Shown in pieces: positions 43,712 through 53,202 of a DNA stretch of 64,000 nucleotides. Positions within the stretch are counted from its first letter, which is position 1, and every line of letters begins with the position of its first letter. The DNA is taken from positions 1-64,000 of the forward strand of contig CADATZ010000019.1 of the NCBI GenBank assembly GCA_902791025.1, in the 5' to 3' direction. The position numbers were made by a program, and so were the translations under genes. Origin of the DNA: an uncultured Chloroflexota bacterium (lineage in GTDB: Bacteria; Chloroflexota; Anaerolineae; Anaerolineales; Anaerolineaceae). The notes under the pieces are model-generated. The model saw nothing but the letters and a program-made list of their open reading frames with translations. It was not told the origin of the DNA and did no database searches.

Positions 43712-44833
43712 TCAGCGAGCCAGCATAAACACATCTTTGAACATCACCACTGCCATCAAGCAGATCAGCAGCGCCATGCAGACACCATTAAATGCCGTTT
43801 CCACCTTGAGCGGGATCTTCTTCTTGAACAGAAGCTCCGGCAGCAGGAAAAGGATCCGTCCGCCATCCAGTGCAGGGATTGGGAAGAGGTTCGTCACACC
43901 CAGAGCCACCGAGATCAGCCCAAAGAATGTCAAACGTGAGGTCCAACCCGTATCGGAATTGCTGGCAGTCCGAATCTCTGTACTGACGCCTGCTTTTTCC
44001 ATTTCTGCCCGGCGTTCGGCGACCTGAGCAGCCCGTTCTTCATCAATTTCCGCTGCCTCAGAGAAATAGGAATACATTCCCACCGGACCAACGATCGATT
44101 CCATACCCAGCTGGACCTGTCCGGTAATGATCTGCCCCAGTCCCGTCAGATAAGACTTGGTCATATACCAAAGATCCTGTGCACCGGCTTTGATTGCCTC
44201 AAAAAAGCTGATGTCGTGAACGGCATAGGTAATGACCACACCCATCGCACCACGTCCTTCCGGCGGATTGGATAAAGGCGTAACCTTCAGTTCCAATACT
44301 TCACCGTTCCGCTTGACCTGGATCGGGGTTTCCTGATCCAAATGCGCCTGAACAGCGGTGGAAACCATGTCATAGCTGGTGATTTCAGTGTCACCGACAC
44401 GCAGCAGCTGGTCGCCCGGGAGCATACCGGCAGCGGCTGCGGGTGAATCCGGCTCCACCTTATCCAGGATCACCGTGGAAATATCCGGAGCGCCAACCTG
44501 ATGGATGCAGATGGTGAAAAGCACCAGCGCAGTCAGGAAATTCATACCCGGACCGGCAAGCAGGATCAGGATCTGCTGCCAGGCAGGTGCCGCGCGCAGA
44601 CTGTTCTGGCTCGGGTCTTCAAATTCACCTTTCGGTTTCACAAAAGCACCGAAAGGCAGCAGGTTCAGCGTGAACTCTGTTCCCTTCCAGGTGAACAAAC
44701 GGCAGAGACGCGGCGGCAGGCCGAATCCAAATTCTTCAACTTCAATTCCGAACGCCTTGGAGACGATAAAATGTCCGAATTCATGCAGGAACAGCATCAC
44801 TCCAAACGCGAGTATAAACTGTAAAATAAGCAT
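43712..44833 (-). CDS. rseP: RseP-type site-2 intramembrane zinc metalloprotease
   Basis: 373 residues. The active-site motif HEFGH (His17, Glu18, His21) lies in the first membrane helix, and the second metal-ligand segment NLFPIPALDGG lies in a C-terminal helix. One PDZ domain (about 120-210, SPAAAAGMLPGD..) is between them. Such proteases cut membrane-bound anti-sigma factors or signal-peptide remnants. AAAGGGAA precedes the ATG. It is divergent from the trp operon. dxr or cdsA, frequent partners, are not present. Confidence 0.92.
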   Translation of the reverse strand: MLILQFILAFGVMLFLHEFGHFIVSKAFGIEVEEFGFGLPPRLCRLFTWKGTEFTLNLLPFGAFVKPKGEFEDPSQNSLRAAPAWQQILILLAGPGMNFLTALVLFTICIHQVGAPDISTVILDKVEPDSPAAAAGMLPGDQLLRVGDTEITSYDMVSTAVQAHLDQETPIQVKRNGEVLELKVTPLSNPPEGRGAMGVVITYAVHDISFFEAIKAGAQDLWYMTKSYLTGLGQIITGQVQLGMESIVGPVGMYSYFSEAAEIDEERAAQVAERRAEMEKAGVSTEIRTASNSDTGWTSRLTFFGLISVALGVTNLFPIPALDGGRILFLLPELLFKKKIPLKVETAFNGVCMALLICLMAVVMFKDVFMLAR

Positions 44834-44977
44834 TGTCTAAATTCCCTTTCAATAACATTTTACACGATATCCGCCCCGTTGAACAAAAATTAACGTATAT
44901 CTTACGATAACAACATACAAAAGAATTTGAAATATTGTCACTTCGCACTGAACAGATATCTGATTTTTTCAAATTTC

Positions 44978-45005
44978 TTGACAAGGCGGGAGAAATGGAT
45001 AGAAT
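44978..45005 (+). promoter_or_regulatory. Promoter of the trp operon leader
   Basis: TTGACA (44978-44983), 16-nt spacer, TAGAAT (45000-45005). Confidence 0.75.
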
Positions 45006-45011
45006 TTTTGA

Positions 45012-45285
45012 TTACAAAACAAACCGATGATGCGGAGATAAAGGCGGCAACGCCCATACAGAGAACCTGCGATGCTGAGAATCAGGCAGGAAACGAACCG
45101 TCAAATGGACCGCGGAGGGCGCATTCAAAGGCTTTATGCCGAGTATTCTGCGACGTGAAGGCATACGTCAGTTGCCGGGGATATGAAGGTATCCCGCTAA
45201 GCGCATGGTCCAAAGCCATGAATCAGGGTGGCACCGCGAATAAAGAATTCGTCCCTGACAGATCAAACTTCTGTCAGGGTTTTTT
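45012..45285 (+). promoter_or_regulatory. Tryptophan T-box leader of trpDCFBA
   Basis: Stem I is closed by GCGG/CCGC. The distal part has ACAGAGAACC and GATGCTGAGAATC. The specifier side reads AAA-TGG-A, giving UGG at 45106-45108. The T-box AGGGTGGCACCGCG is at 45225-45238. The terminator CCCTGACAG..CTGTCAGGG plus T6 is at 45253-45285. Uncharged tRNA-Trp would relieve termination before trpD. The stem sequences differ from the T-box at 20254, so the two are not a recent duplication. Confidence 0.92.
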
Positions 45286-45323
45286 ATTTCCAGGCAGGAG
45301 AGAAATAAGAAAAGGATGCAATC

Positions 45324-46343
45324 ATGATCAAAGAAGCTATTGTCAAGATCGTCAGCAAGGGTGACCTTACATATGATGAAGCCTATGCCGTAATGAACGA
45401 AATTATGAGCGGCGAAACCACCGCTACCCAAAACGCCGCGTTCCTCGCAGCGCTCTCCACCAAATCCGCCAAAGCGGAAACTAAGGATGAAATTGCCGGC
45501 TGTGCGGCAGCCATGCGCGACCACGCCACAAAGGTCCACACGGACCTTCCGGTATTGGAAATTGTCGGAACCGGCGGAGACAACGCGCAGAGTTTCAATA
45601 TCTCCACCACCTCAGCACTCATCGCCGCTTCCGGCGGAGCCAAAGTCGCCAAGCACGGCAACCGGGCCGCATCTTCAAAATGCGGCACAGCGGATTGTCT
45701 CGAAGCATTGGGCGTCAACATCGACCAAAGCCCTGAAAAATGTCTCGAACTGTTGGATAAGGTCGGGATGTGCTTTTTCTTCGCGCAGAAATATCACACT
45801 TCCATGAAATATGTCGGCGCCATCCGCCGCGAACTGGGGTTCCGCACTGTTTTCAACATTCTCGGCCCACTCACCAATCCGGCGAGTCCGAAGATGCAGC
45901 TGCTGGGCGTTTATGACGAATATCTTGCCGAACCATTAGCCCAGGTTCTCATCGATCTCGGTGTTCAGCGAGGCATGGTCGTCTATGGACAGGACAAACT
46001 TGACGAGATTTCCATGAGCGCTCCGACAACTGTCTGTGAATTCAAAGACGGCTGGTATAAAAAATACGTCATCACACCGGAAGATTTCGGACTGACCCGC
46101 TGTGAAAAGGCAGAATTAGTCGGTGGCACCCCGGCAGAAAACGCAGCCATCACCCGGGCGATCCTGAACAGCGAAGAGCACGGACCCAAACGCGATGCTG
46201 TGCTGCTGAATGCCGGAGCCGCGCTCTACATCGCCGGTAAAGCAGGATCCATGGCAGAAGGGGTACAGCTTGCTGCATCCCTGATCGATTCCGGAGCCGC
46301 AGCACAGACGCTCGCAAAATTCATCGAGGTCAGTAATCAATGA
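45324..46343 (+). CDS. trpD: Anthranilate phosphoribosyltransferase
   Basis: 339 residues, full length. It joins anthranilate to PRPP. The PRPP-binding signature [15 protein letters not shown] and the following [19 protein letters not shown] are unmistakable. It is the first gene of the operon and starts 39 nt after the T-box terminator. The last ATGA overlaps trpC. No trpE or trpG lies upstream, where they would normally stand. Confidence 0.97.
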   Translation: MIKEAIVKIVSKGDLTYDEAYAVMNEIMSGETTATQNAAFLAALSTKSAKAETKDEIAGCAAAMRDHATKVHTDLPVLEIVGTGGDNAQSFNISTTSALIAASGGAKVAKHGNRAASSKCGTADCLEALGVNIDQSPEKCLELLDKVGMCFFFAQKYHTSMKYVGAIRRELGFRTVFNILGPLTNPASPKMQLLGVYDEYLAEPLAQVLIDLGVQRGMVVYGQDKLDEISMSAPTTVCEFKDGWYKKYVITPEDFGLTRCEKAELVGGTPAENAAITRAILNSEEHGPKRDAVLLNAGAALYIAGKAGSMAEGVQLAASLIDSGAAAQTLAKFIEVSNQ

Positions 46344-47128
46344 ACATTCTCGATGAGCTTGCCGCACACGCACAGGAACGGGTCGCAGCGGATATGGCTG
46401 AGATCCCGCTCGAAGCAATGAAAGAACTCGCTGCTGTCAAGGGAGAAGGACTGGGTGAGGTCTTTCTCAGCGCTTTGAAGCGTCCCGGCCTTTCCTTCAT
46501 CTGCGAAATCAAGCGTGCATCACCATCCAAAGGGCTGATCGCGCCGGATTTTCCATATATTTCGATCGCCCGGGAATATGAAACTGCCGGAGCGGACTGC
46601 ATCTCCTGCCTGACAGAACCGAAATGGTTTCTCGGCTCGGATCTGATTTTCCGGGAAATCCGCAGTGAAGTCGACACGCCGATGATCCGCAAGGATTTCA
46701 CTGTCAGTGAATATCAAATCTATCAGGCAAAGGCCATGGGAGCCAATGCGGTACTGCTCATCTGTGCCATTCTTGGACAAAAGGAACTGGAGAATTATTT
46801 GCAGCTGTGTGAAGAACTCGGACTGGCAGCTCTGACGGAAACGCACAATGAAGAAGAGATCTCCATGGCAGTCAAAACCGGAGCAAAGATCATCGGCGTC
46901 AATAACCGCAATCTTAAAGATTTCTCTGTTGACTTCAGCAATGCGGAACGACTGAGGGACAGCATTCCATCTGACCGTATCTATGTTGCGGAAAGCGGTG
47001 TGAAATCGCCCGATGACGCGAAAATCTTAAAGAAAATTGGAGCAGATGCCGTGCTGATTGGCGAGGCACTGATGCGTGCGGTAGATAAAACAGCCATACT
47101 GAAAGCATTGCGGGAGGCAGCAAAATGA
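46340..47128 (+). CDS. trpC: Indole-3-glycerol phosphate synthase
   Basis: 262 residues, a monofunctional TIM barrel that closes the indole ring. Active-site words: [13 protein letters not shown] (catalytic Lys), [21 protein letters not shown] (second Lys), [13 protein letters not shown] and [12 protein letters not shown]. It overlaps trpD and trpF by 4 nt each, implying coupled translation. Confidence 0.97.
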   Translation: MNILDELAAHAQERVAADMAEIPLEAMKELAAVKGEGLGEVFLSALKRPGLSFICEIKRASPSKGLIAPDFPYISIAREYETAGADCISCLTEPKWFLGSDLIFREIRSEVDTPMIRKDFTVSEYQIYQAKAMGANAVLLICAILGQKELENYLQLCEELGLAALTETHNEEEISMAVKTGAKIIGVNNRNLKDFSVDFSNAERLRDSIPSDRIYVAESGVKSPDDAKILKKIGADAVLIGEALMRAVDKTAILKALREAAK

Positions 47129-47730
47129 CAAAAATCAAACTTTGCGGAATGAGACGTGTTATCGACATTCAAACAGCCAACACCCTCAAAGTGGAATTTA
47201 TCGGCTTTGTCTTCTGGACTAAAAGTAAACGAATGGTCACGCCGGAAGAGGCAGCTGAACTGAAATCGATCCTCAGCCCCGATATCGCCGCCGTAGGTGT
47301 TTTCGTCGATGAGAAAGCGGAAACTGTAGCCGAACTGCTGAACCGCGGCACTATCGACATTGCCCAGCTGCACGGCAGCGAGGATGAGGCATACGTCCGT
47401 CATCTGCGAACACTGACGCGGAAACCACTCATTCAGGTCTTCCGCATCCGGGAACAAAAAGACCTGGAAGCAGCAGCCTGCAGCAGTGCGGAATCGGTCC
47501 TGCTAGACGCAGGAAAGGGTGACGGCATCACCTTCGACTGGAACTTGCTCAGGGACTTTACCCGACCCTATTTTCTTGCAGGCGGACTAACCCCAGAAAA
47601 TGTCTCTGCCGCCATCGATCAGCTGCACCCGTACGCGGTTGACATCAGTTCCGGCATTGAAACCAACGGCATAAAGGATGCGGAAAAGATGACCGCCTTT
47701 GTAAAAGCGGTAAGAAAGGAAAACCTATGA
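47125..47730 (+). CDS. trpF: Phosphoribosylanthranilate isomerase
   Basis: 201 residues. The TIM barrel opens IKLCGMRRV with the catalytic Cys. VGVFVDE and [10 protein letters not shown] follow, and the catalytic Asp is in [10 protein letters not shown]. Near the C-terminus [15 protein letters not shown] is the phosphate-binding end. A free trpF, not fused to trpC, is as expected here. It overlaps trpC and trpB by 4 nt. Confidence 0.96.
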   Translation: MTKIKLCGMRRVIDIQTANTLKVEFIGFVFWTKSKRMVTPEEAAELKSILSPDIAAVGVFVDEKAETVAELLNRGTIDIAQLHGSEDEAYVRHLRTLTRKPLIQVFRIREQKDLEAAACSSAESVLLDAGKGDGITFDWNLLRDFTRPYFLAGGLTPENVSAAIDQLHPYAVDISSGIETNGIKDAEKMTAFVKAVRKENL

Positions 47731-48917
47731 CAAACACAAAAGGACGCTTCGGCATTTACGGCGGACAATACATCCCGGAAACTCTGATGAATGCCGTTAT
47801 CGAACTCGAGGCGGCATATGAATACTACAAAAACGACCCGGAATTCCAGACTGAGCTTTCAACATTATTTAACGAATACGCCGGACGTCCTTCCCGCCTC
47901 TATTATGCCGAAAAAATGACTAAAGATCTGAACGGTGCAAAAATCTATCTCAAACGGGAGGACCTGAACCACACCGGCGCTCACAAAATCAACAATGTTC
48001 TGGGACAAGCCCTGCTTGCCAAAAAGATGGGGAAGACCCGCTTGATCGCGGAAACCGGAGCCGGACAGCATGGCGTCGCCACGGCAACCGCTGCCGCGCT
48101 GATGGGTATGCAGTGCGTCGTATTTATGGGTGAGGAGGACACCAAACGCCAGGCGCTCAATGTCTACCGCATGCGCCTGCTCGGTGCCGAAGTGATCCCC
48201 GTCAAAACCGGGACAGCCACATTGAAAGACGCTGTTTCGGAAGCCATGCGCGAATGGACCAGCCGCATCGACGACACCCATTACTGTCTCGGCTCTGTCA
48301 TGGGTCCGCATCCCTTCCCGACCATCGTGAGAGACTTTCAAGCCGTCATTTCCCGGGAGATCAAGGAGCAAATGCTTCAAAAGGAAGGCCGTCTGCCGGA
48401 TGTAGTGCTCGCCTGTGTCGGAGGCGGCAGCAACGCCATCGGCAGCTTTTATCATTTTATTGACGACGCTCAAGTTCGCCTGATTGGCTGTGAGGCTGCC
48501 GGACGCGGGGTCGACACATTCGAAACTGCGGCTACCGTGAATACCGGCAGGGTCGGCATCTTTCACGGCATGAAGAGCTATTTCTGCCAGGATGATTTCG
48601 GTCAGATTGCTCCGGTTTATTCCATTTCCGCCGGTCTGGACTATCCCGGCATCGGTCCGGAACACGCCTGGTTAAACGATATCGGACGGGCTGAATATGT
48701 GCCCGTAACAGATGAGGAAGCGGTTTGTGCTTTTGAATATCTTGCCAAAACAGAGGGAATTATCCCGGCCATCGAATCCGCCCACGCAGTTGCCCATGCA
48801 CTGAAAATTGCGCCGGAGCTGTCCAAAGACCAGCTCATGGTCATCACCATCTCCGGACGCGGAGACAAAGACTGCGCGGCGATTGCCCGTTACAGAGGGG
48901 AGGACCTCCATGAATAA
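47727..48917 (+). CDS. trpB: Tryptophan synthase beta subunit, TrpB1 type
   Basis: 396 residues, the canonical TrpB that works with TrpA. The PLP lysine is in [31 protein letters not shown] (the His of TrpB1, versus Trp in the TrpB2 at 20825) and [12 protein letters not shown] follow. It overlaps trpA by 8 nt. Together with the TrpB2 gene the organism has two beta-type synthases, each under its own Trp T-box. Confidence 0.97.
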   Translation: MTNTKGRFGIYGGQYIPETLMNAVIELEAAYEYYKNDPEFQTELSTLFNEYAGRPSRLYYAEKMTKDLNGAKIYLKREDLNHTGAHKINNVLGQALLAKKMGKTRLIAETGAGQHGVATATAAALMGMQCVVFMGEEDTKRQALNVYRMRLLGAEVIPVKTGTATLKDAVSEAMREWTSRIDDTHYCLGSVMGPHPFPTIVRDFQAVISREIKEQMLQKEGRLPDVVLACVGGGSNAIGSFYHFIDDAQVRLIGCEAAGRGVDTFETAATVNTGRVGIFHGMKSYFCQDDFGQIAPVYSISAGLDYPGIGPEHAWLNDIGRAEYVPVTDEEAVCAFEYLAKTEGIIPAIESAHAVAHALKIAPELSKDQLMVITISGRGDKDCAAIARYRGEDLHE

Positions 48918-49683
48918 AATTGCATCAGCATTTGCCAACGGGAAAGCCTTTATCCCTTTCATCACCTGCGGAGACCCGGATCTTGAGACCACAAAGGCCT
49001 GCATCCGTGAAATGGTGCGCAATGGCGCTGATCTGATCGAATTGGGGATCCCCTTTTCCGACCCCACCGCGGAAGGTCCAGTGATCCAGGGAGCCAACAT
49101 TCGAGCGCTTGCAAGTGGGACCACAACATCCAAAATTTTCGAAATGGTCACGGAGCTGCGCAGGGAAATCAGCACACCCATGGTTTTCATGACCTATGCG
49201 AATGTAGTTTTTGCTTACGGAGCAGAGAGATTTCTTACCGCCTGTGAACAGGTCGGAATTGACGGGCTGATCCTGCCGGACCTGCCGTACGAGGAAAAGG
49301 ACGAATTTTTACCCGTTTGTCGGGAACATCATGTGGCGCTGATCTCACTGATCGCACCGACTTCTGCCGGAAGGATCGCCACAATCGCGCGGGAGGCGGA
49401 AGGCTTCATCTACCTCGTTTCCAGCCTGGGGGTCACCGGCACCCGCAGCGAGATCACCACCGACCTGTCCTCCATCATGAAAGTAATCCGGGAAAATACG
49501 TCTATACCCTGCGCCATCGGCTTCGGCATTTCCACACCGGAGCAGGCCGCGAAAATGGCCGGTCTCTCCGACGGAGCCATTGTCGGCTCCGCCATCATCA
49601 AGATCCTCGCCCAATACGGCTCCGAGTCCCCGAAATATGTCGGAGAATTTGTTAAGAAAATGAAAATGGGAGTCAGGTGTTAA
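48910..49683 (+). CDS. trpA: Tryptophan synthase alpha subunit
   Basis: 257 residues from ATG 48910 inside the end of trpB. It cleaves indole-3-glycerol phosphate and passes indole to TrpB. The catalytic Glu44 is in [12 protein letters not shown]. The second catalytic Asp of the enterobacterial enzyme (Asp60, in ADGP) is Glu55 here (TAEGP), a conservative change that I believe recurs in gut Firmicutes. The phosphate loops GVTGTRS and GFGISTPEQ are intact. It is the last gene of the operon. Confidence 0.95.
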   Translation: MNKIASAFANGKAFIPFITCGDPDLETTKACIREMVRNGADLIELGIPFSDPTAEGPVIQGANIRALASGTTTSKIFEMVTELRREISTPMVFMTYANVVFAYGAERFLTACEQVGIDGLILPDLPYEEKDEFLPVCREHHVALISLIAPTSAGRIATIAREAEGFIYLVSSLGVTGTRSEITTDLSSIMKVIRENTSIPCAIGFGISTPEQAAKMAGLSDGAIVGSAIIKILAQYGSESPKYVGEFVKKMKMGVRC

Positions 49684-49705
49684 GTATTAGGTGTTAGTAT
49701 TCCTG
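49683..49705. repeat. Short quasi-periodic run (TTAGG words)
   Basis: AGTATTAGGTGTTAGTATT directly after the trpA stop, similar to the words at 31560 and 20781. Confidence 0.5.
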
Positions 49706-49717
49706 TTTTGGCTGAAA

Positions 49718-49772
49718 CACCGGGCGGAGAAGCTGTGCGGGCATTACCGCAGCAGCACCCGGCCCGGTGCTT
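49718..49772. terminator. Putative bidirectional terminator between trpA and the DUF47 gene
   Basis: CACCGGGC (49718-49725) pairs with GCCCGGTG (49762-49769), with an inner TGCGG/CCGCA stem. It lies between convergent genes. The T-run is short. Confidence 0.5.
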
Positions 49773-49779
49773 TAAATCA

Positions 49780-50409
49780 TTATGAATTTTTCATGATGAC
49801 GGATTCAACCGAGTTGGCGAGATCTTCAATGTCATCCATCACAGTTTCCAGACAGGTATAAACCGCCTTTTTCGCTATCAGGACCTTCGGATCGTTTTCA
49901 TTGACAAACAGGGAATGCATCGCTTCCCGATAGATCCGGTCGCCTTCCTCCTCATGCTTGTTGATCTCAATAATGCTCTGCGAAAGTGTAGTATCCTTTT
50001 TGAAATTCTCAAATTTCTTCATAAGGTCCTGCAGCAAATTACAGCTGTGCTCAATCAGATCCATATATTTCAGCATCACATCATCAACCTGTTTCAAATC
50101 ATACTCATAACAGTTGATCATGATGTCCTCAATGCAGTCGGTCAGGTCATCCAGTTCTCTGGCAATCAGCACGATATCCTCCCGTTCCAACGGAGCGATG
50201 AACTCTTTGATCAGGTGCTCCATAATCTCATGCTGGACCTGATCCGCAGCGTGTTCGATACCGTGCAGCTCGATCAGGTTATCTTTAACCTGCTCATATT
50301 CAAAATTCCGCAGCAGCTCCGCAGTACGTTTCGCCAATTCACAGCTAAAACGGCACTGCGCCACGAAGCTGTCAAAATAATAAGCATCCCGTTTGTTTTT
50401 TCCGAACAT
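49780..50409 (-). CDS. DUF47/PhoU-like accessory protein of the phosphate transporter
   Basis: 209 residues, an all-helical PhoU-like protein. Acidic repeats of the PhoU type are seen: ELHGIEHAADQVQHEIMEHL and, in the second half, NKHEEEGDRIYREAMHSL, each with the E..AD/GD pattern that binds metal. Members of DUF47 are usually encoded next to Pit and modulate phosphate uptake. Here the gene follows pit by 123 nt with a hairpin between them. The ribosome site is AAGGATG. Confidence 0.88.
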   Translation of the reverse strand: MFGKNKRDAYYFDSFVAQCRFSCELAKRTAELLRNFEYEQVKDNLIELHGIEHAADQVQHEIMEHLIKEFIAPLEREDIVLIARELDDLTDCIEDIMINCYEYDLKQVDDVMLKYMDLIEHSCNLLQDLMKKFENFKKDTTLSQSIIEINKHEEEGDRIYREAMHSLFVNENDPKVLIAKKAVYTCLETVMDDIEDLANSVESVIMKNS

Positions 50410-50446
50410 TTTTCATCCTTCTTTCATCTGTAACCGTAAAAGGTCA

Positions 50447-50479
50447 GGCATGGCAGCACAAGTACAATTCTGCCATGCC
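50447..50479 (-). other. Hairpin between pit and the DUF47 gene
   Basis: GGCATGGCAG..CTGCCATGCC, a 10-bp stem with a 13-nt loop and no strong T-run. It could limit read-through from pit or protect the mRNA. Confidence 0.55.
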
Positions 50480-50532
50480 GTCTGCGCGGCAATGTCAGAG
50501 CTGTCCATGTGTACTCCACGAACCGCTGACAC

Positions 50533-51585
50533 CTAAAAAATCGCCATAAAAGCCTTAGCCATCAAAAATCCGATCAAACCCGCACCCGGGAAGGTCAGCA
50601 CCCAGGTCAGGATCATTTCTTTCACAATACCCCAATTCACCGAGGAGAACCGTTTGGCCGCTCCGACGCCCATCACAGCCGTTGTTTTACATTGCGTGGT
50701 GCTCACCGGCAGACTGAGCAGCGTGGAGATCAGCAGGCAAATCGCACCGGAACTGTCGGCACAAAAACCCTGGTAAGGTTCCAGCTTGACCATGTCCATC
50801 CCGACCGCCTTAATAATGCGGTATCCGCCGATGGAGGTTCCCAGCCCCATGGTCAGGGAACAGAGCAACATTAGCCACAGCGGAATGGAAAAATTTTGTA
50901 CATTCGGATTTCCTTTCGCGAGAAAAGCGCCCAGCAGAAAGACACCGATAAATTTCTGACCGTCCTGTGCCCCGTGCATAAAAGCCATTGCCGCACCGCC
51001 GCAAATCTGGGCATTCTTAAAGAAAGTCATCGTTTTCGGACGTTCGATATCGCGGCAGATTTCCGTGACGAGTTTTGCCACCAGATAGCCGATCCCGAAA
51101 CCGAGGATCGAGGAAAGGACCAAACCGTAAATGACCTTTACCCACTCCGCACCATTGACCGCGCGGAAGCTGCCGTGCAGCGCAATAGCCGCACCGGTGA
51201 TCCCGGCGATCAGCGCATGGCTCTCACTGGTCGGGATCCCGAAAAACCAGGCAGCAACAGCCCAGGTGACGATTGCTACCATCGCTGCGCACAGAGCAAT
51301 CAAAGCTTCATGTGCGTCACCGCCGAAATCCACCATATTATAGATAGTTTCCGCCACTTTCGCGTTGAAAGCCGTCATGACCACAACGCCCAGAAAGTCA
51401 AAAACCGCCGCCATCAGGATAGCTTTGCGCGGATGCATAGCCCTGGTTGCAACACAGGAAGCGATAGCATTTGGCGAATCCGTCCAGCCATTAACAAAAA
51501 TCACGCCCAGCGTCAGCAGTACCGTGATAGTGAATGGCAGATTCGTTGTAAATTGTGTTATAAAATCGGAAAAAGTTATTGTCAT
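50533..51585 (-). CDS. pit: Inorganic phosphate transporter, Pit family
   Basis: 350 residues with about nine to ten membrane helices. The two PiT signature repeats are present: FVNGWTDSPNAIASCVATRAM near the N-terminus and ICGGAAMAFMHGAQDGQKFIGVF in the second half (GxNDxxN-like and HGxxDxQK). It imports phosphate as a metal-phosphate complex with protons or sodium. It is probably cotranscribed with the DUF47 partner. Confidence 0.93.
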   Translation of the reverse strand: MTITFSDFITQFTTNLPFTITVLLTLGVIFVNGWTDSPNAIASCVATRAMHPRKAILMAAVFDFLGVVVMTAFNAKVAETIYNMVDFGGDAHEALIALCAAMVAIVTWAVAAWFFGIPTSESHALIAGITGAAIALHGSFRAVNGAEWVKVIYGLVLSSILGFGIGYLVAKLVTEICRDIERPKTMTFFKNAQICGGAAMAFMHGAQDGQKFIGVFLLGAFLAKGNPNVQNFSIPLWLMLLCSLTMGLGTSIGGYRIIKAVGMDMVKLEPYQGFCADSSGAICLLISTLLSLPVSTTQCKTTAVMGVGAAKRFSSVNWGIVKEMILTWVLTFPGAGLIGFLMAKAFMAIF

Positions 51586-51736
51586 ATAGCGCTCACATAA
51601 ATTATATTTATACAGGTATAAATTTACTGAGATTATAATTTATTTGAGAAAACAAAAAAATTGTTTATTACAGGATTCAAAACATGAAATTCCCGACTCC
51701 GTTCATTTACGAAGATTTTACGGTACAATAGACAAT

Positions 51737-52846
51737 ATGAAAAATGTGTTTTTAATGATGATCATAGCGGCAATTCTCCTGGCTGCCTGCAATACGCCCG
51801 GAGCGAAGAAGGATGATGCACGTCTGGCGACGGAAGTTGCGCTGATCTCCACCTCGATTCACGGCACGGTTCAGGCAGACTGGACTGAGACGCCGCTGCC
51901 TACTGCGATACCGACTGAGATCCCATCAGCCACGCCAACAACATCACTCTTTTTTGACCCAAGCAGTACGCCGGAAGTAACTGCTGAGCCCGAGATGATC
52001 ATCATTCCCGCAAATACGGCCACACCGGAAATCACAGACACACCGGTTCCCGTGGAAGTCCGCAAGGTTGGGCATTTCGTTACCCGTACGCCGGAACCGG
52101 GGTACCCGACGCCGGATAACCGTCCGCTTGCCTCCCAATGGCGGCAATGGCCGGTCGTTCCTTCAATTTCGGATACAGCCGCGGATATTTACTGGTACGG
52201 CGTGCAGGAACTCGGAACCAACCCGCACTATGTATCCCGTATCGGGGACTGTCATTCGGAATCCGGCGTTTTTATGGGCATTTATGACACGGAATATTAC
52301 AGTCTGGCTGATGAAGACAAACACCTGACCGCGGCGATTGACTTCTTCAAAGGGTCCTTCGACACCATCAGCTACTCTGTCCATGCCGGGCTGAGTGTCT
52401 CCTCTGCCATGACGAACATTTGGGCAGACCCTTATGCCTGTGAAAACGGAGAATCCGCACTGGACTGCGAGATCCGCATTCATAATCCCTCTATTATGTT
52501 CGTCAATCTGGGCTCCAACTGGATCCCAGGTGTCGGGATGGATGTGTATTACGAATATCTGTCAGAAATTGTCCGCAGCCTGCTGGATCATGGCATACTG
52601 CCGATTCTTTCCTCCAAGGCTGATAATGTGGAAGGGGACAACAGTATCAATGAAACCACCGCACAGGTTGCACGAGACTTTGACATTCCCTTCTACAATT
52701 TCTGGGCTGTCTCACAATATCTACCCAATCAGGGATTGGATCCGACCCGTGACGAGGTGCATCTATCTGTAGAGGCGTGGAACTGGCGCAACTATTACGC
52801 TCTGAAAACGCTCTATGAAGTCGGAAAAAAACTGAATTTGTTTTAG
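51737..52846 (+). CDS. Lipoprotein with SGNH/GDSL-like domain
   Basis: 369 residues from ATG 51737; the longer frame upstream lacks signal features. The lipobox is AILLAAC (Cys at about 17). A Thr/Pro-rich linker of about 100 residues (TPLPTAIPTEIPSATPTT..) leads to a C-terminal domain with RIGDCHSESGVFMGIY at the position of the nucleophile loop, VNLGSNWIPGVGM in the Asn block and RDEVHLS with the Asp-His pair. This arrangement resembles SGNH esterases, but the canonical GDS motif reads GDCHS, so activity is uncertain. TACAAT lies 7 nt before the ATG without a ribosome site. Confidence 0.6.
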   Translation: MKNVFLMMIIAAILLAACNTPGAKKDDARLATEVALISTSIHGTVQADWTETPLPTAIPTEIPSATPTTSLFFDPSSTPEVTAEPEMIIIPANTATPEITDTPVPVEVRKVGHFVTRTPEPGYPTPDNRPLASQWRQWPVVPSISDTAADIYWYGVQELGTNPHYVSRIGDCHSESGVFMGIYDTEYYSLADEDKHLTAAIDFFKGSFDTISYSVHAGLSVSSAMTNIWADPYACENGESALDCEIRIHNPSIMFVNLGSNWIPGVGMDVYYEYLSEIVRSLLDHGILPILSSKADNVEGDNSINETTAQVARDFDIPFYNFWAVSQYLPNQGLDPTRDEVHLSVEAWNWRNYYALKTLYEVGKKLNLF

Positions 52847-52875
52847 GGATTAGGGGTTAGGATTTAGGGATTAAT
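52846..52875. repeat. Short quasi-periodic run (GGATTAGGGGTTAGG words)
   Basis: GGGATTAGGGGTTAGGATTTAGGGATTA begins directly at the lipoprotein stop codon. Confidence 0.65.
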
Positions 52876-52932
52876 ATTTGTTATTCGCCTAAAATACCTG
52901 ACAATAAAAATAATTGCAACAATTCAGGAAGG

Positions 52933-52997
52933 AGCACACGGGGACTGGCATCTTGTGCCGCGCAGCCAACAAAAGTGTGCCTGTCCTCATGTGCGTC
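52933..52997 (-). repeat. REP-like element, copy 8 (reverse orientation)
   Basis: GCACACGGGGACTGGCATC and GTGCCTGTCCTCATGTGCGTC. The inner stem has decayed (TTGTGCC..CAACAAAA). Confidence 0.75.
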
Positions 52998-53038
52998 ATC
53001 TGGTTCTGAATAGATATAAATAATTATTGTAAATTCTT

Positions 53039-53191
53039 ATGAAAATTGAAGCAGCAGTGCAGGTAAACCCATATATCATCGATCTTCACCGACTGGGAAG
53101 GATCGTTTTTTTCATTCTGCTGGGAGCTTTGCTGCTTTCCCTGCTGCTGAAAATCATACTGGACCTACGAAAATATCACTACAAGGATTAA
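53039..53191 (+). CDS. 50-residue single-span membrane protein (possible)
   Basis: An open frame of 50 codons ends 11 nt before pth. The translation starts MKIEAAVQVNPYIIDLHRLG, continues with about 20 hydrophobic residues (IVFFILLGALLLSLLLKII) and ends LDLRKYHYKD, a clean single-span membrane protein with a basic end. The composition is that of a real membrane segment, but no ribosome site is evident, so coding is plausible rather than certain. Its AAGGA end may serve pth translation. Confidence 0.45.
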   Translation: MKIEAAVQVNPYIIDLHRLGRIVFFILLGALLLSLLLKIILDLRKYHYKD

Positions 53192-53202
53192 CTATCGAGT
53201 TT

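Noticed and set aside
45012..45285. Recent duplicate of the T-box at 20254
   Set aside because: Apart from the universal T-box and the UGG specifier, stem and terminator sequences differ.
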